From the NCBI GenBank assembly GCA_947034885.2, contig OX344755.2, positions 25,303,052-25,367,051 on the forward strand: 64,000 nt of DNA, read 5' to 3'. Each line of letters starts with the position of its first letter. Within the stretch, counting starts at the first letter, position 1. Both the position numbers and the translations under genes were made by a program. The DNA is from Thuidium tamariscinum (Eukaryota > Streptophyta > Bryopsida > Hypnales > Thuidiaceae). The notes beneath the pieces were generated by a model. That model ran no database searches. It was not told the origin of the DNA and saw only the letters and a program-made list of their open reading frames with translations. Positions 36,971 through 47,929 of this stretch are shown here, piece after piece.

Positions 36971-39462
36971 GCCACGTGGCGGCTTCTGACGAGCGGGACC
37001 CCTCGTTGGGCCGAGTCAGCCTCTACCACGTGGTGGGGCGTAATTGGCCGGTGGGGGGGGAGAGGGGGCACTACTTGATAGGCTCCGTTGGCTAGACTAA
37101 ACTGAGCGATTCGCTGGCTGATTGGAATTTTGGTAGACTGGCTGGTCCGCTGGCATGGACTAATTTTTGGTAAACTAGTTTCTATAATCTCACTTAATAA
37201 AATTGACTCTAATAACTAATTCTACTCTTAACTAATTTGTGAATGCAATGCAAAGAATTGGTTTCATGGCAATGAAAGGGTGAAGACACCAAGGTTTCAA
37301 CCCCTTTACTACCACGTTTGAGAATTGTGAATTGTCAAAGTTGGTTAGGTAAACTTTACCATGTGACTGGATTCACGTGATAGTTACAATAGCTTTATCG
37401 TATGAAGCTTTTCGTTATAGTACTTCAAGAACTATTAATCATATCGCAAAAGGAGGTACACATGACAGTGTTTAACCAAACTTTCACTTTGAGTTCTTAA
37501 ATTTTCTTAGTATTTTAAGATTTTGCCGCCAAAAGAGGTACACATGACAGTGTTTAAACCGAACTTTGGTACTCAATGCTTGAAATTTCCACGAAATGAT
37601 AGTTGACAAGAAACTTGAGGCTTAGCCTCTTGCATGATCAGAAGTGTGAAAATCAATTGAAGGGGCCCTAAGCCTTCAAAGTTTCAACCTTAAACACAAA
37701 ACAAAACTTGGCCAAGATCTTTGGTCAAAGAGGTGCTCCTACCACGTTGGTAGCACGAAAGAAGAACAAAGTGTCAGTGCGAGATATAAGGGTACTGGCA
37801 ACCTCGAGGAGGGCCCTTATATACCCGTGGCTGGGCCCTCCCCGATAAATTGCCAGTGAAAACACTTTGTTACTTCTACCCCTAAACTACCCTAATGTAA
37901 TTCCAAGATAATACTTGTTTAATAGTGGAAATTTCTAAAAACATCCCCATTTAGCTAATGAAATCTTGGCCAAATCAAATCCAAGATCTTAACCCAAGAT
38001 ATTTTGAAATTAACCCTAATCTATCTAGATATTTTGCAAATTAACTAAAAGTTATTTTGAAAATTGTCTTTCTTTAGCCCAAAGATGGATTTTTACGCAA
38101 GAAAGAGATCTTGACCAAATCCAATCTTCGATTTTCCAAGAGATATTTTCAAAATCACTCTTAATTAACCACAATTAACGACTAAAAAGTCAAACTAAAA
38201 GCTGACCCTCTCTATCTTTTAGGGAACAATTCAAAACAGAAAACCGTCTGTGCCATTGTCTTTAGCAGACCCCAATTAACCTAAGAGTCCCCTGACCCCT
38301 CACTCCTAAGCCGTTTGTGTGCCCAGATTGGAATTACGGTAACTCCAATTAGAAGTCAAAAATCTAACTTTTATGATTTGCGCATTTTGATGAATTTGTC
38401 AGGCCAGGGTTGTTAGGAATGTTTGTGAGAGTAAGGAATGTCTCTTTATTTGCGTCAATCGGACATCATTCGCTCCTCATATGCTGGTCAACCCACCACT
38501 AAATTGTAAATTCCATTGAAATTCGATGTTGATGCCGTTCTGGTAGTTGAGAATGTCTTCAAACTTGACTGGGCACTTATTAAGCATATAAAAACCTATC
38601 CTAATTTTTAGTGAGATTTTATCGCATCGTACGTAATTTTTAGAAATTTACGAACATTTCTATGTGCGGTTGACTTTCCATGGAGTCAACGTAGAATTTT
38701 GGAAAAATCTGAAATAAATTGAGTAACATCTAGGGCACTCCTAGATTCTTAGCATAAGTTCCACGCAATCTTACACTTGTCTATTTTTAGTAATTTGGAA
38801 TTACTTTGCCCAATTGGACAATTTAATTCCCGATACCCGGGAATTTTGCACAATTGTTTGATTCTCGTTCACTCCTGGCATGCTCCTACCCCTGGAACAC
38901 CTTTCTATAGTTTTCGATCTCCAATTCCTCCATCTTTCATTTCTTGAAATTCCAATGCTCCAAATCACACATAATTGTTTTACTTCTAAATCCAATTTAT
39001 TCTAAAATCAAATTTAGGCCTTGGTAAACCTTCCATGCTCGTAGTAGGCTCTTTTGGCTTAGTCAGTATGTCATGTGCATCCTTAAAAGGTTATTTTTGC
39101 ACAGACAGACACTAGGATTGACTAACTCTCATTCCATCATTTCTCTCGGAATTACTAAATCTTCACTCAAATTTACTTCTAAGACTTAGAATGATAGAAA
39201 TTCCTAGAATTAGGAATTTTCCACCTTCTAAGGTGGTTCTCCAATCTCCACCATTTTGGTAGAAACTACTACCAAAACTCCTTCAATACTCTTTTTATGT
39301 CCTTTTCTTATAATTTTAGCTAAATTTCGCAATTTACTCGCAAAAAATGGATCCAAAGTTCCAAGTGCCATTTTGAGGGCTCACAAATTTGAATACCAAA
39401 AAATTGGTTTTCTATTATTTAAGGTCTCCTTCTCTTTGCTTGAGGAGAACTCAAAATGATTT

Positions 39463-39690
39463 GAGTTTGCAATAGAACAAGGCTTGATATATCCCGATGG
39501 GGTGGAGGGAGGTGCTTCAATTCATAAGGAATATATGAATTCCAATTAGTTGAAACTAGAAATTCAAGTTTTGAAAATTCAAAATTTGAATTCCTAGTTT
39601 CAATTAGTTGGAAATCATATATCTTAAATGGGTTGGGGCACCTCCCTCCACCCCACGGGGATATAAAGAGCCTTGTTCTATTACAAATTC
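39463..39690. mobile_element. Foldback MITE (~228 bp)
   Basis: Two long complementary arms start GAGTTTGCAATAGAACAAGG and end CCTTGTTCTATTACAAATTC, meeting near 39578. Landmarks such as GGGTGGAGGGAGGTG pair with CACCTCCCTCCACCCC. A third, partial arm (GGGTGGAGGGAGGTGTCCC, at about 39772) follows, with another small palindrome at 39808-39842. No target duplication could be fixed. Confidence 0.72.
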
Positions 39691-39859
39691 ACTTCTTACT
39701 ACATTCACATGAAGTGGATGTAGGAAGATATGAGTTTTCATAAGAAGTGGAGCTCACTATATCCTCTTAGGGTGGAGGGAGGTGTCCCAATCCCAATAAT
39801 TGTGATTCATCAATTATGTGAATCACAATTCTAAATTATTGACCATTTTCACTTTAGTA

Positions 39860-42800
39860 ATAACTTTATTCTCACACCTAATTCTCAACACTAGTAGAAA
39901 TATTATGACCAAATCAACAAAAATCTATCAAAAATTTGTTGATATAGGTAATTCTTAAGCAACAAAATATTGTTGAATTTGTATAGTTGACTTGGACACT
40001 ACCAAACAAAAAAAGATTGGCAATGAACTAAAAAGTATTGACTACAAATATTGATCTTCAATAGATAAGGATACACTTGATACCATAGTGAACGGAAAGG
40101 TGTGCATTGCAAGTGTTGTTTTCAAACAACATTTTGTAAGTCAACAACCCAATTCTATTGATCGTCTTTGTTGACTTGGAATTGTGCTATTGCTTCTTAG
40201 TGGGGACTACAAAAACTCCTAAGAATTGTTCTACCTTCTACAATGTCTTAACATATTTTCCATACCTAATACAATCATTTTAATTTCTTTGTAAGAAAAT
40301 TAGTGTTGTCAATGTCATCAAGAAGTTGGTCCACATCACTATACATATGAATGAAATATTGGGTGCAATATTTGTTCCAATGTCTAAATGTAGAATAAAA
40401 AATGGACATACACTTGTTGTGCCAATCTAACTTCCTATAATCACCTCTACTTCTACTCTCTATTCTTTAAGCAAGAGACCTTTGTTATAACTACATAAAT
40501 ATTTCAAATTGAATCTTTCTCTCTTCCTAATTTGCCTTCTATATTTTCAGTGTAGACAATTTTGTTTGGACAAAGAAGGAGGCACCTACACTAATCTATG
40601 TAAAAACACTTCACAAAGGATTCCCTCTTGAGAAGTTGTCAACCTATTCATATTCATTATCTCTCTACATGCAACCTTCCAACAACCAAAGTTAAAGAAG
40701 AGCATGTCATGCATGGTCTTACACAAAGGTCAACCTCAATGTTGTTTTTTATGTCTTCCATGCTATTCACATGAAGAAAAGCACAATTATTCCAGCAAGA
40801 CACTAAACATGCCAATTGATTTATCCAATCTACATTTTTATGTAATAAACTACTTGCTCAGTATACTTAACAAATCTTCCCACTTACTCCTGAACTTGAG
40901 CTACCGCACTCTTACATCCTCTCTTTCTCATACATCTGAAGATAGTAATTAAGTCCTATTTTTTAAAAATTTCTTTAAATATGAAATGATCAAACAATAA
41001 CCTTCCTTCTTCTTGCACAAAAAATATATGAACTTCTAGAACCTTTAGTTTCAATGTAAGGTCAAGTAGAACAGAAGCAGTTCTCAGAATGGTATTTGGA
41101 ACTCCATAACTTCAATCTCTGCTTATTGATTCTTGTCCCCAACATCTCCGACTTCTACTTGTATAAGACAATAGAAACTCATTGATAAGCTTTTCATCCA
41201 AGTCATGGACATGACCAATTTCAAGTAATTCCACATTTGTGCTTCCTTGAAAACATATTAGTAACTATTAACTAACCTATAAATTCTACAACACAACTAA
41301 AATTTTAACATCTTCTTTTTATTTATTCTCTTTCGATTGACAAATGGACAATGTTTCCTTCCAATATATCTTCCAGTATTTGAAATGACCGATACTATTG
41401 TAGTACATGTAAACCATTATCAAGCCCAGGTCTATTCCGGCCAAAACTACTTATCCACTTATAGATGACAATTGACTAAGGAAACTGAATTCTCTCACCA
41501 AGTCCAATGCCTGAAGCCACTTTTGTTCACTGTACATGACATCCCCTCAGCATCTATGCATATAAGGGACTCTCCATTATTTTTTTCCTTGTCATATCTG
41601 CATGTGAAATTTTTGCCTTTTGTATACCTTTGCTTCATATAGTGAAAGATCTTCTACAAATAACATTACTTTTTTGTACCTACAATTTAGAAAAATCAAT
41701 GGAGAACTAGTAGAACATGAAAATAGCTACTAATTTCCTTATCAATTCACTACCTAGTAATTTTACTGTTCTATTCCTTCACGTCCTTAAGTCTTGCCAG
41801 CTTTCCTTATCTTCTTCATCTTCTTCAATATATATCTACATCGTCTTCTTTTTTGCTCTCATTTCTTGTTCAGTTCTATCCTACACATTTATGACAAATA
41901 TATTATCATTACCTAGGAAACCATCTCAATAGACAAGTCCACATTTTCTTTAGGACCAAGGGTTCTTTTTGCAAAGTAGAAAACCTAAAATATGAAGAAA
42001 GTCTCAATATTCACATTTGTAAGTCACATTGAAGTACTAAGACATAGTCATTCTCCTTCACACTAAACTGTTCACTTTAGATTTTTGTAAAAACAACCAG
42101 ACTAGACAAAAAAATGTGATTGTCAAGGTATGAATTCTCACCATCTTTTGGGCAAGCAACTACTACATAATGCCTACATTCACACATGAACGCTTCCACT
42201 TCCACCTCCCTGTCACTTTCAGAGACTAACACGTACTATGTACTTTGGAAAAAACAAAAAATAGGACCTACATGACATTTTATTCACTCTACTATTGGGT
42301 TACTTCTATTAGCATACAATATTTCTGTACGTCCTTGATGCATTATTGAAACGAGTGTTTTACCTTCCACCACTCTTACTTTCCTTCAACCATCCTTCAA
42401 ATTCAATACTTCTTCTAGAATACTAGAATTCATCATCCTCTCACTTTTAACTTACATTACCTCCATTACAATCAATAATTCAGAAACTTCAAAGAAAAAG
42501 AAAAGGAAATTTCATTTTGAATAGTCATTACTACTAAAGCCTCGGACTTCCTTTGCTTTTGCTTTGTTTCCTCAAATTTTGCTATTGAACATAATATTCC
42601 AATGCAGTTTGATTACAAATTTGAACAACAATCAATTGCATGTGCATCCTTCCATCTTCTCTATTCACCAAACACTAAGACACATTAATATAATATTCCA
42701 AACTCTTATAATATTTATTTAGAACAACAATTCCTTAGAATTCCCTATGTAGTCTACCGAGTCGACAACCTCCACCCCACCCCATTCCTAATCTACTTGC

Positions 42801-44068
42801 CTTTCAACATACAATGTTCCTAAGCTGTTTCCTCTAAATCATGTTATTACAAACTTAGGCAAACCTTATGGACAATGAATTCTAATTCTCACCAAACTCA
42901 ATTTCACTGCCACTACTCCTAGTCATGAAGTTGCCTCACTTCTTTATATGAGATTGAATTTGTTCTCCCTTGGCACTTACACTTACACATCCACAGATTT
43001 GGTCACAAGCACTTCAAAAGGCATCATCAATGAATCTTACTATGACTTCTCCCTTTCCTTTAAGCATAAATCGTTGTCCATTAGCAAGATTAGGAATTGC
43101 ACTTCCATTGCAATGTTCAACTTGTATGCAACAACCCACAAAAGATTGCTTGACCACCTTTCCTTGCTTTCAAATTTCCCATCTACATTAATGATCGATA
43201 TCAATTGATTCAACTGACTATATAGCATTGGCTACTTTGCCTAATTTACTTTCCCTCTTTATGTTCAGAACCAATAACAGAGGCTCCCTTGTAAAGACAC
43301 CTACAATTTGAAAAGTCAATTTTTTCAAATATAGTTCACAATGATCACATTATAGCCAAATACCTAAAAAAACTAACAATTCATTGATAACAAATGCAAT
43401 GCTTATTGACAATGAGAGATTCCCACTTCACTAGTACATACCTTGTCCTGAACTAACAAGACTCTACTCTCATAGAAGACTCAAATTCCTCTCATTCTTC
43501 ACCGCCTCTTATCTTGATTTAAGACACAATGCTCCTCGCTCATGAAGCACACATCTCATATAGTTTCTATTGTCTATTGTCAATAACACTCACCTACCCT
43601 TTACAACCATATACCAATAATTTATGCATCGTCACACTTAATACTAATGGTGATTAGCTTTCATCTTCCCAATTGTCCTTGTTTCACACATCTTATTGTC
43701 AATAATGACTCCTACTCATTCAAGACTCTTATTTGGCCAAGCTTAACTATATCCATCATAATCAACAACATGTTCAATAGAAACATTACCTAACATTCCT
43801 CCACATATCCAACAACAAATCACAAGTGCCAAACAACATGCCCCCTTCAATATTGTGACACACTACATTCCTAAATACTTCTCATTTGGTTGGACACAAA
43901 ATTCCTTTAGGCATCTTCAAGCTTGGTTTTGGTGACTTTTAGCAATTCATATTAGTAGAAAACTGTACTTGCTGTGACCTTCATGATGCAAGAAGGAGCT
44001 CACATACTGTTCCTAATAATATTGATGAAGCAAATTATGGATATCCTTGATTTCCTACAATGAAGGTA
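39860..44068. other. C-rich, G-poor, strand-asymmetric decayed DNA
   Basis: No gene can be supported. From about 40200 to 43900 the plus strand is rich in T, A and C and unusually poor in G, with many short frames but no extended one and no recognisable motif. It could be a heavily deaminated old element or pseudogene on the minus strand. A CACTAGTAGAAAT string at 39889 looks like a CACTA end without a partner. Confidence 0.4.
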
Positions 44069-44824
44069 GGGTGATTGTAAGAAACACTTGTCCTTTTTTT
44101 TGTCCCCTTGACCTCCAATAGGTAATTTTTTACTCATAAAATTTTCATTTTTTCTTTATTTGTCTTGAAATTTGGATTGAAGGTGCACACAAAAGTTTTA
44201 GATGTTGAATAATTTTTTCAGAATTTTTAAAATTATATTACTATTTTTAAACAACCCCCGATTGGGTGTCTACCTTGACCATTTTGGAGGTTTTTAGTCC
44301 TATTTTTGACTCAAAAATCCAAATTTGAAGCCACAAATTAGACAAGTTGGAGGTCTACTAACATTACAAGGGGTGACAATGAGTTTTATGAAAATAGTAA
44401 TATGTCTATTGTGCACATGGGGTCAAAGTGACCTTTCTTTGCACAAAGGCTATGAAGAGGGAAAATTTTCCTAGAGGAATTTTTTGTTACAATGTAAGTA
44501 CAATTTTGTTTAGAAAAATGAATTTTTTTTAAAGAATTTTTTGAATTTTTTTTGAATTACTAAAAATGAAAAGGTCCACAAACCCCTTTTTTGCTATTTT
44601 TTGCTCCTAATGACCTGAGTAGTACTTTGTAGCACTCTATAGTATTGCATAATACTACATAGTACTAAATCGACGGCCCAGATTTGCAGGTGCCCAAAAT
44701 CAACGACTAACATTGACAAGCACAATGTAGATGCGCAGTACTGGTAGGATCGCACAGGATTGCTAGTTCTATACTAAAAAACTGCGTTTTTGAGACAAAA
44801 ACATGAAGTGTTTCTTGCAATCAC
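44069..44824. mobile_element. GGGTGATTGC-TIR element, copy 2 (~756 bp, divergent interior)
   Basis: The left end GGGTGATTGTAAGAAACAC and right end GTGTTTCTTGCAATCAC match the termini of the family at 33483, 45296 and 48215, but most of the interior differs, so it is a sister subfamily sharing ends. The last two bases of the right end (CC) are missing because a CACTA-type end (CACTACAAGAAATTGGG) begins at 44822 and overlaps it. The 4-bp duplication is therefore not visible; TA follows on both sides. Confidence 0.7.
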
Positions 44825-44845
44825 TACAAGAAATTGGGGGTATAA
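44822..44845 (+). mobile_element. CACTA-type transposon left end, abutting the TIR element
   Basis: CACTACAAGAAATTGGGGG is a typical plant CACTA terminus and shares CACTACAAGAAA with the MITE at 15491. It is followed by many ATGACT motifs, as in subterminal repeats of CACTA elements. No right end was found downstream, so the element is either large and degraded or truncated. Confidence 0.45.
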
Positions 44846-44989
44846 ATGACTATGCAAGAATGACTGCATGTCTGGTTTCACTAAACAATGACTGCTACTT
44901 CTATAATTGCACCAACTCTACCCTCTTCACAATTTTAAAGTCATTCTATAGTCATGTTTATGACTCGAGGATGGAGAAAGGATGAAACT

Positions 44990-46710
44990 AGATATTCATT
45001 AGTAGAAATTCATTTAAAATGTCATTGACTAATTGCTTGTCATAAACTATGATTACTTATTACTATTAAATGACTTTGAGATGAATAGAAGGTTTCAAAT
45101 AGTCTATAGTGCAATTTTTTGCATTGAAGACGAGTAGGGCACCAAGCTGACGTGGATGGTAGTCATTTTTTAATTACTAATCAATAACTGTGTTTTACTA
45201 GTATGTAACTCTCAAATGACTACAAAGTCCCAAATTGATTAGAGTGTAATTTTTTGCACTAAAAAAGGTTAGGGCACCAAGTTGACGTCAATAGTGGGTG
45301 ATTGCAAGAAACAATTGTCCTATTTTGTGTCACACATTGCATGCTGATTTGTTTTTTGGCCATAACTTTTGTGTTTTAGCTTTAATTGACTCAAGATTTG
45401 TAGGGAAGGTACTCATAACTATTATAAACCTTCCGTAATTTTCTCATAATTTTCAAAAATATTTTATTATCCAAAAATGGACCCCAAAAGGATGTCACAC
45501 TTGGTAGTTTAGGGGTTTTTAGTACTAGGGAATACCTTTTTTCAACGATTTTAACATGAAATTTAGATGAGATGGTCTTCTAGTAGATTTATAGCTTTCC
45601 AAGGAAGGATTTTTAAAAATATATTTATTTTTATGTGGTGTGGAGGTCTACAAAGTGAGCTCCCTTCTGCTTGTATTTGAAACACATAAAATATTATTTT
45701 GGTGGATTTTTTGGTGAATTACCATCTCCATAAAGTTTTTGCAAATGGCTACTTTTTATTTTTTGAAAAAATATTTTTTTACTATTTTTCCCTAATTAAA
45801 ACACGAAGATATGTGTTTTTTTTGGAGGTTTGGCACTTTTCAAGATCTCCTACTTAGAGAATTTTTCTATCCATTTCCTTTGGTGAAAACCTTCATCTTA
45901 GAGGTATATATATTATTCATATTTTTAAAAAAAATTTAAAATTAATTTTTTAAATTTTAAAGTACTTCCGAAAAAATCAGCCAAATGCAACAAATAGGAC
46001 AGGTGTTTCTTGCAATCACCCTAGTAATCATTTTTTAATTACTAATCAATGACTATATTTTACTAGTTTGTGACTCTGAAATGATTGCAACGTCCTAGAT
46101 TGGCTAGAATATAATTTTTTGCACTGAAAAAGGTTAACAAACCAAGCTGATGTTGATGGCAATCATTTTTTAATTACTAATCAATGATAGTGTTTTACTA
46201 GTATGCAACTTTAAAATGACTACAAAGTCCCAAATTGATTAAAGTGTAATTTTTTGCACTAAAAAAGATTAGGGCACCAAGTTGATGTCGATGGTAATCA
46301 TTTTTTAATTACTAATCAATGACTGTATTTTACTAGTGTGCAACTCTAAAATGACTGCAAAGTCCTAAATAGGCTAGAGTGTCATTTTTTGTACTAAAAA
46401 AGTATGCGGCACCAAGTTGACGTGGATGGTAATCATTTTTTATTTACTAATCAATGACTGTGTTTTACTAGTATGCGACTTTAAAATGACTACAAAGTCC
46501 CAAATTGGCTAGGGTGTAATTTTTTGCACTAGAAAACGTTAGGGCACTAAGTTAACGTGGATAGTAGTCAATTTTGAATTACTAAAATCTGATTGCACAT
46601 TACTACTTTATGATTTTAAAATGATTACAAAGTCTTCATTAGACCATAGTACAATGTTTTGCAATTAAACAAGTAGGGCACTAAGCTAATATGGACAATA
46701 CTATTTCAAG
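44990..46710. repeat. 135-bp tandem array interrupted by a TIR element
   Basis: The landmark ACCAAGYTGAYGT recurs at 45141, 45276, 46141, 46276, 46411, 46546 and 46680. Spacing is 135 bp (once 134), except for one gap of 865 bp that equals 135 plus 730, the length of the TIR element copy with its 4-bp duplication. Each unit also carries TTTTTTAATTACTAATCAATGA and AAATGACTACAAAGTCCCAAA blocks. No coding frame crosses it. Confidence 0.88.
45296..46021 (+). mobile_element. GGGTGATTGC-TIR element, copy 3 (726 bp), in the 135-bp array
   Basis: The inverted ends are GGGTGATTGCAAGAAACA and TGTTTCTTGCAATCACCC. It is flanked by the 4-bp duplication TAGT (45292-45295 and 46022-46025). The neighbouring 135-bp units supply the empty site (TGGTAATCATTTTTTAATT or TAGTAGTCA), so the ends and the duplication are proven by comparison. 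The interior is collinear with the copies at 33483-34203 (inverse) and 48215-48915. There is no open frame. Confidence 0.92.
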
Positions 46711-46739
46711 GAAAGTTTTAGCCCTCAAAGGGGCTAATT

Positions 46740-47091
46740 TCATTCCAAGAGTTCCCTTCAAGGATACTTGCAGACCCTTTAAGCAACAATGATTACTAAT
46801 CATCATTAGTAATGACTAGTGATCTATTAAAAAATTTAAAAAATTTAAAAGCTTATAATCTTGAAAATATCATGCTGATGTTGTAGCATTGATCCTTGAT
46901 TAGATTTGAATTTCTATAATTTTTTAATTTTTTAATATAAATTTTTAAAAATAATTTTTTAATATTATAAAAATCAATTCATTCTTACTATTCTTGGAAT
47001 CCTATAATTTCAAGCACTCCCATTCACTAGCATCAAAAATAGATTTTTTATTTTTTTGGTTTGGTTTCCTTTTTTTCTTCACAACTCCTTC
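46740..47091. other. AT-rich spacer, nothing assigned
   Basis: Only T and A runs and short inverted stretches (AAAAAATTTAAAAAATTT) are seen. Confidence 0.4.
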
Positions 47092-47310
47092 CACTAGAAG
47101 AAAACCATGTTAAAATCCGTGAAAACATGTCATGTAGTTTATGTTGAGTTCCTGTTTCAAAACACAGTGAAAATGCAGTCAAAACGCAAAAAAACGCAAA
47201 AAAATGCTTTTTTTGCATTTTGACTGCATTTTGACTGCATTTTAAAACAGGAACTCAACATAAACTACATGACGTGTTTTCACAGATTTTAACATGGTTT
47301 TCTTTTAGTG
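47092..47310. mobile_element. CACTA-type foldback MITE (219 bp)
   Basis: It starts CACTAGAAGAAAACCATG and ends CATGGTTTTCTTTTAGTG, with the 3-bp duplication TTC at 47089-47091 and 47311-47313. The arms are nearly perfect complements for about 100 bp (AACTCAACATAAACTACATG against CATGTAGTTTATGTTGAGTT), so it would fold into one long hairpin. It has the same size class as the MITE at 15491-15712 but unrelated arms. It encodes nothing. Confidence 0.92.
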
Positions 47311-47479
47311 TTCAAAGGTTGAAAATTTTTCTAATGGATGTTCACTTGTTCTTAGATTTCTACAATATGACTGTGTTTTACTACAATGCGACTCTAAAAT
47401 GACTACAAGGTTGAAAATGATTGCAAGGTCAAAAATGACTACAAGGTCCCAAATAGACCATGGTGCAAATATATTTATA

Positions 47480-47640
47480 ACTTTTGATTTAAGGCTCAAA
47501 ATCTAAAATGGATTTTTGGAAATAAAAGTAGAATTGATTTCCTAACTTTTGTTAGTTCAAAGTCTTTTAAAAAAAATTGATTTGCTATGTATAAATGAGG
47601 TTTAAAATTTTACTTGTAACATAATTCCTGCATTTTATAT
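47480..47640 (+). repeat. Half copy of the 8.6-kb foldback family
   Basis: It aligns with the right arm of the foldback at 8620-9000: ACTTTTGATT, AATGGATTTTTGGA, TTTCCTAACTTTTGTTAGTTCAA, AAAAAAATTGA.., TATAAATGAGGT and CATAATTCCT occur in the same order. The second arm is absent. Confidence 0.5.
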
Positions 47641-47739
47641 ATCCCACATGCTTTGTCTTGCCTCCTTCTATACCTTTAGTATAAAGGTTTTGTCATTTCA
47701 TCCCTTTTTACTCTTATACTAAGAGGCTTTGGAAGCCAT

Positions 47740-47890
47740 CTGGCATATGTGCCAAATGTAATGTATGATGTATAAAATATTTTATATGGCATATTATGTA
47801 TGGTGTATTGGATGTGATGTATTATGTATGATATATGGTGTATTATGTATGGTGTATGGTTTATTGTATATAGTATAGTATTGTAGAACT
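47740..47890. repeat. TGTATTATGTATGG low-complexity repeat
   Basis: Irregular iterations of TATGTATGGTGTAT and ATGTATGATGTAT are present. There is no coding frame. Confidence 0.6.
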
Positions 47891-47929
47891 TTGAATGTAC
47901 TCATATGTGATTATGAAATGACTTATTCC

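Larger units (their letters stand above)
30521..39385 (-). mobile_element. Solo LTR D (~3.9 kb), interrupted by LTR C
   Basis: It is flanked by the perfect 5-bp duplication AATTT (30516-30520 and 39386-39390). The 3' end is at 30521 (TGTGAGCGCTTCTAAC on plus), and the 5' end at 39385 (complement GGGCTCACA). It is split at 31410-31414 by LTR C. Removing LTR C and the extra AACAT restores a continuous ~3.92-kb LTR. TG...CA ends plus a direct 5-bp duplication with no internal region define a solo LTR, the usual product of recombination between the two LTRs of a retrotransposon. About 4 kb is very long for a plant LTR. Nothing identifies the superfamily. Confidence 0.88.

Noticed and set aside
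36783-37095. Pro/Thr-rich frames of 68 and 97 codons
   Set aside because: They are translations of the GC-rich minisatellite in LTR D, not conserved in the sister LTRs.
39889-40090. CACTA...TAGTG pair 202 bp apart
   Set aside because: The sequences inside CACTA and TAGTG do not pair, and the flanking triplets differ (CAA and AAC).
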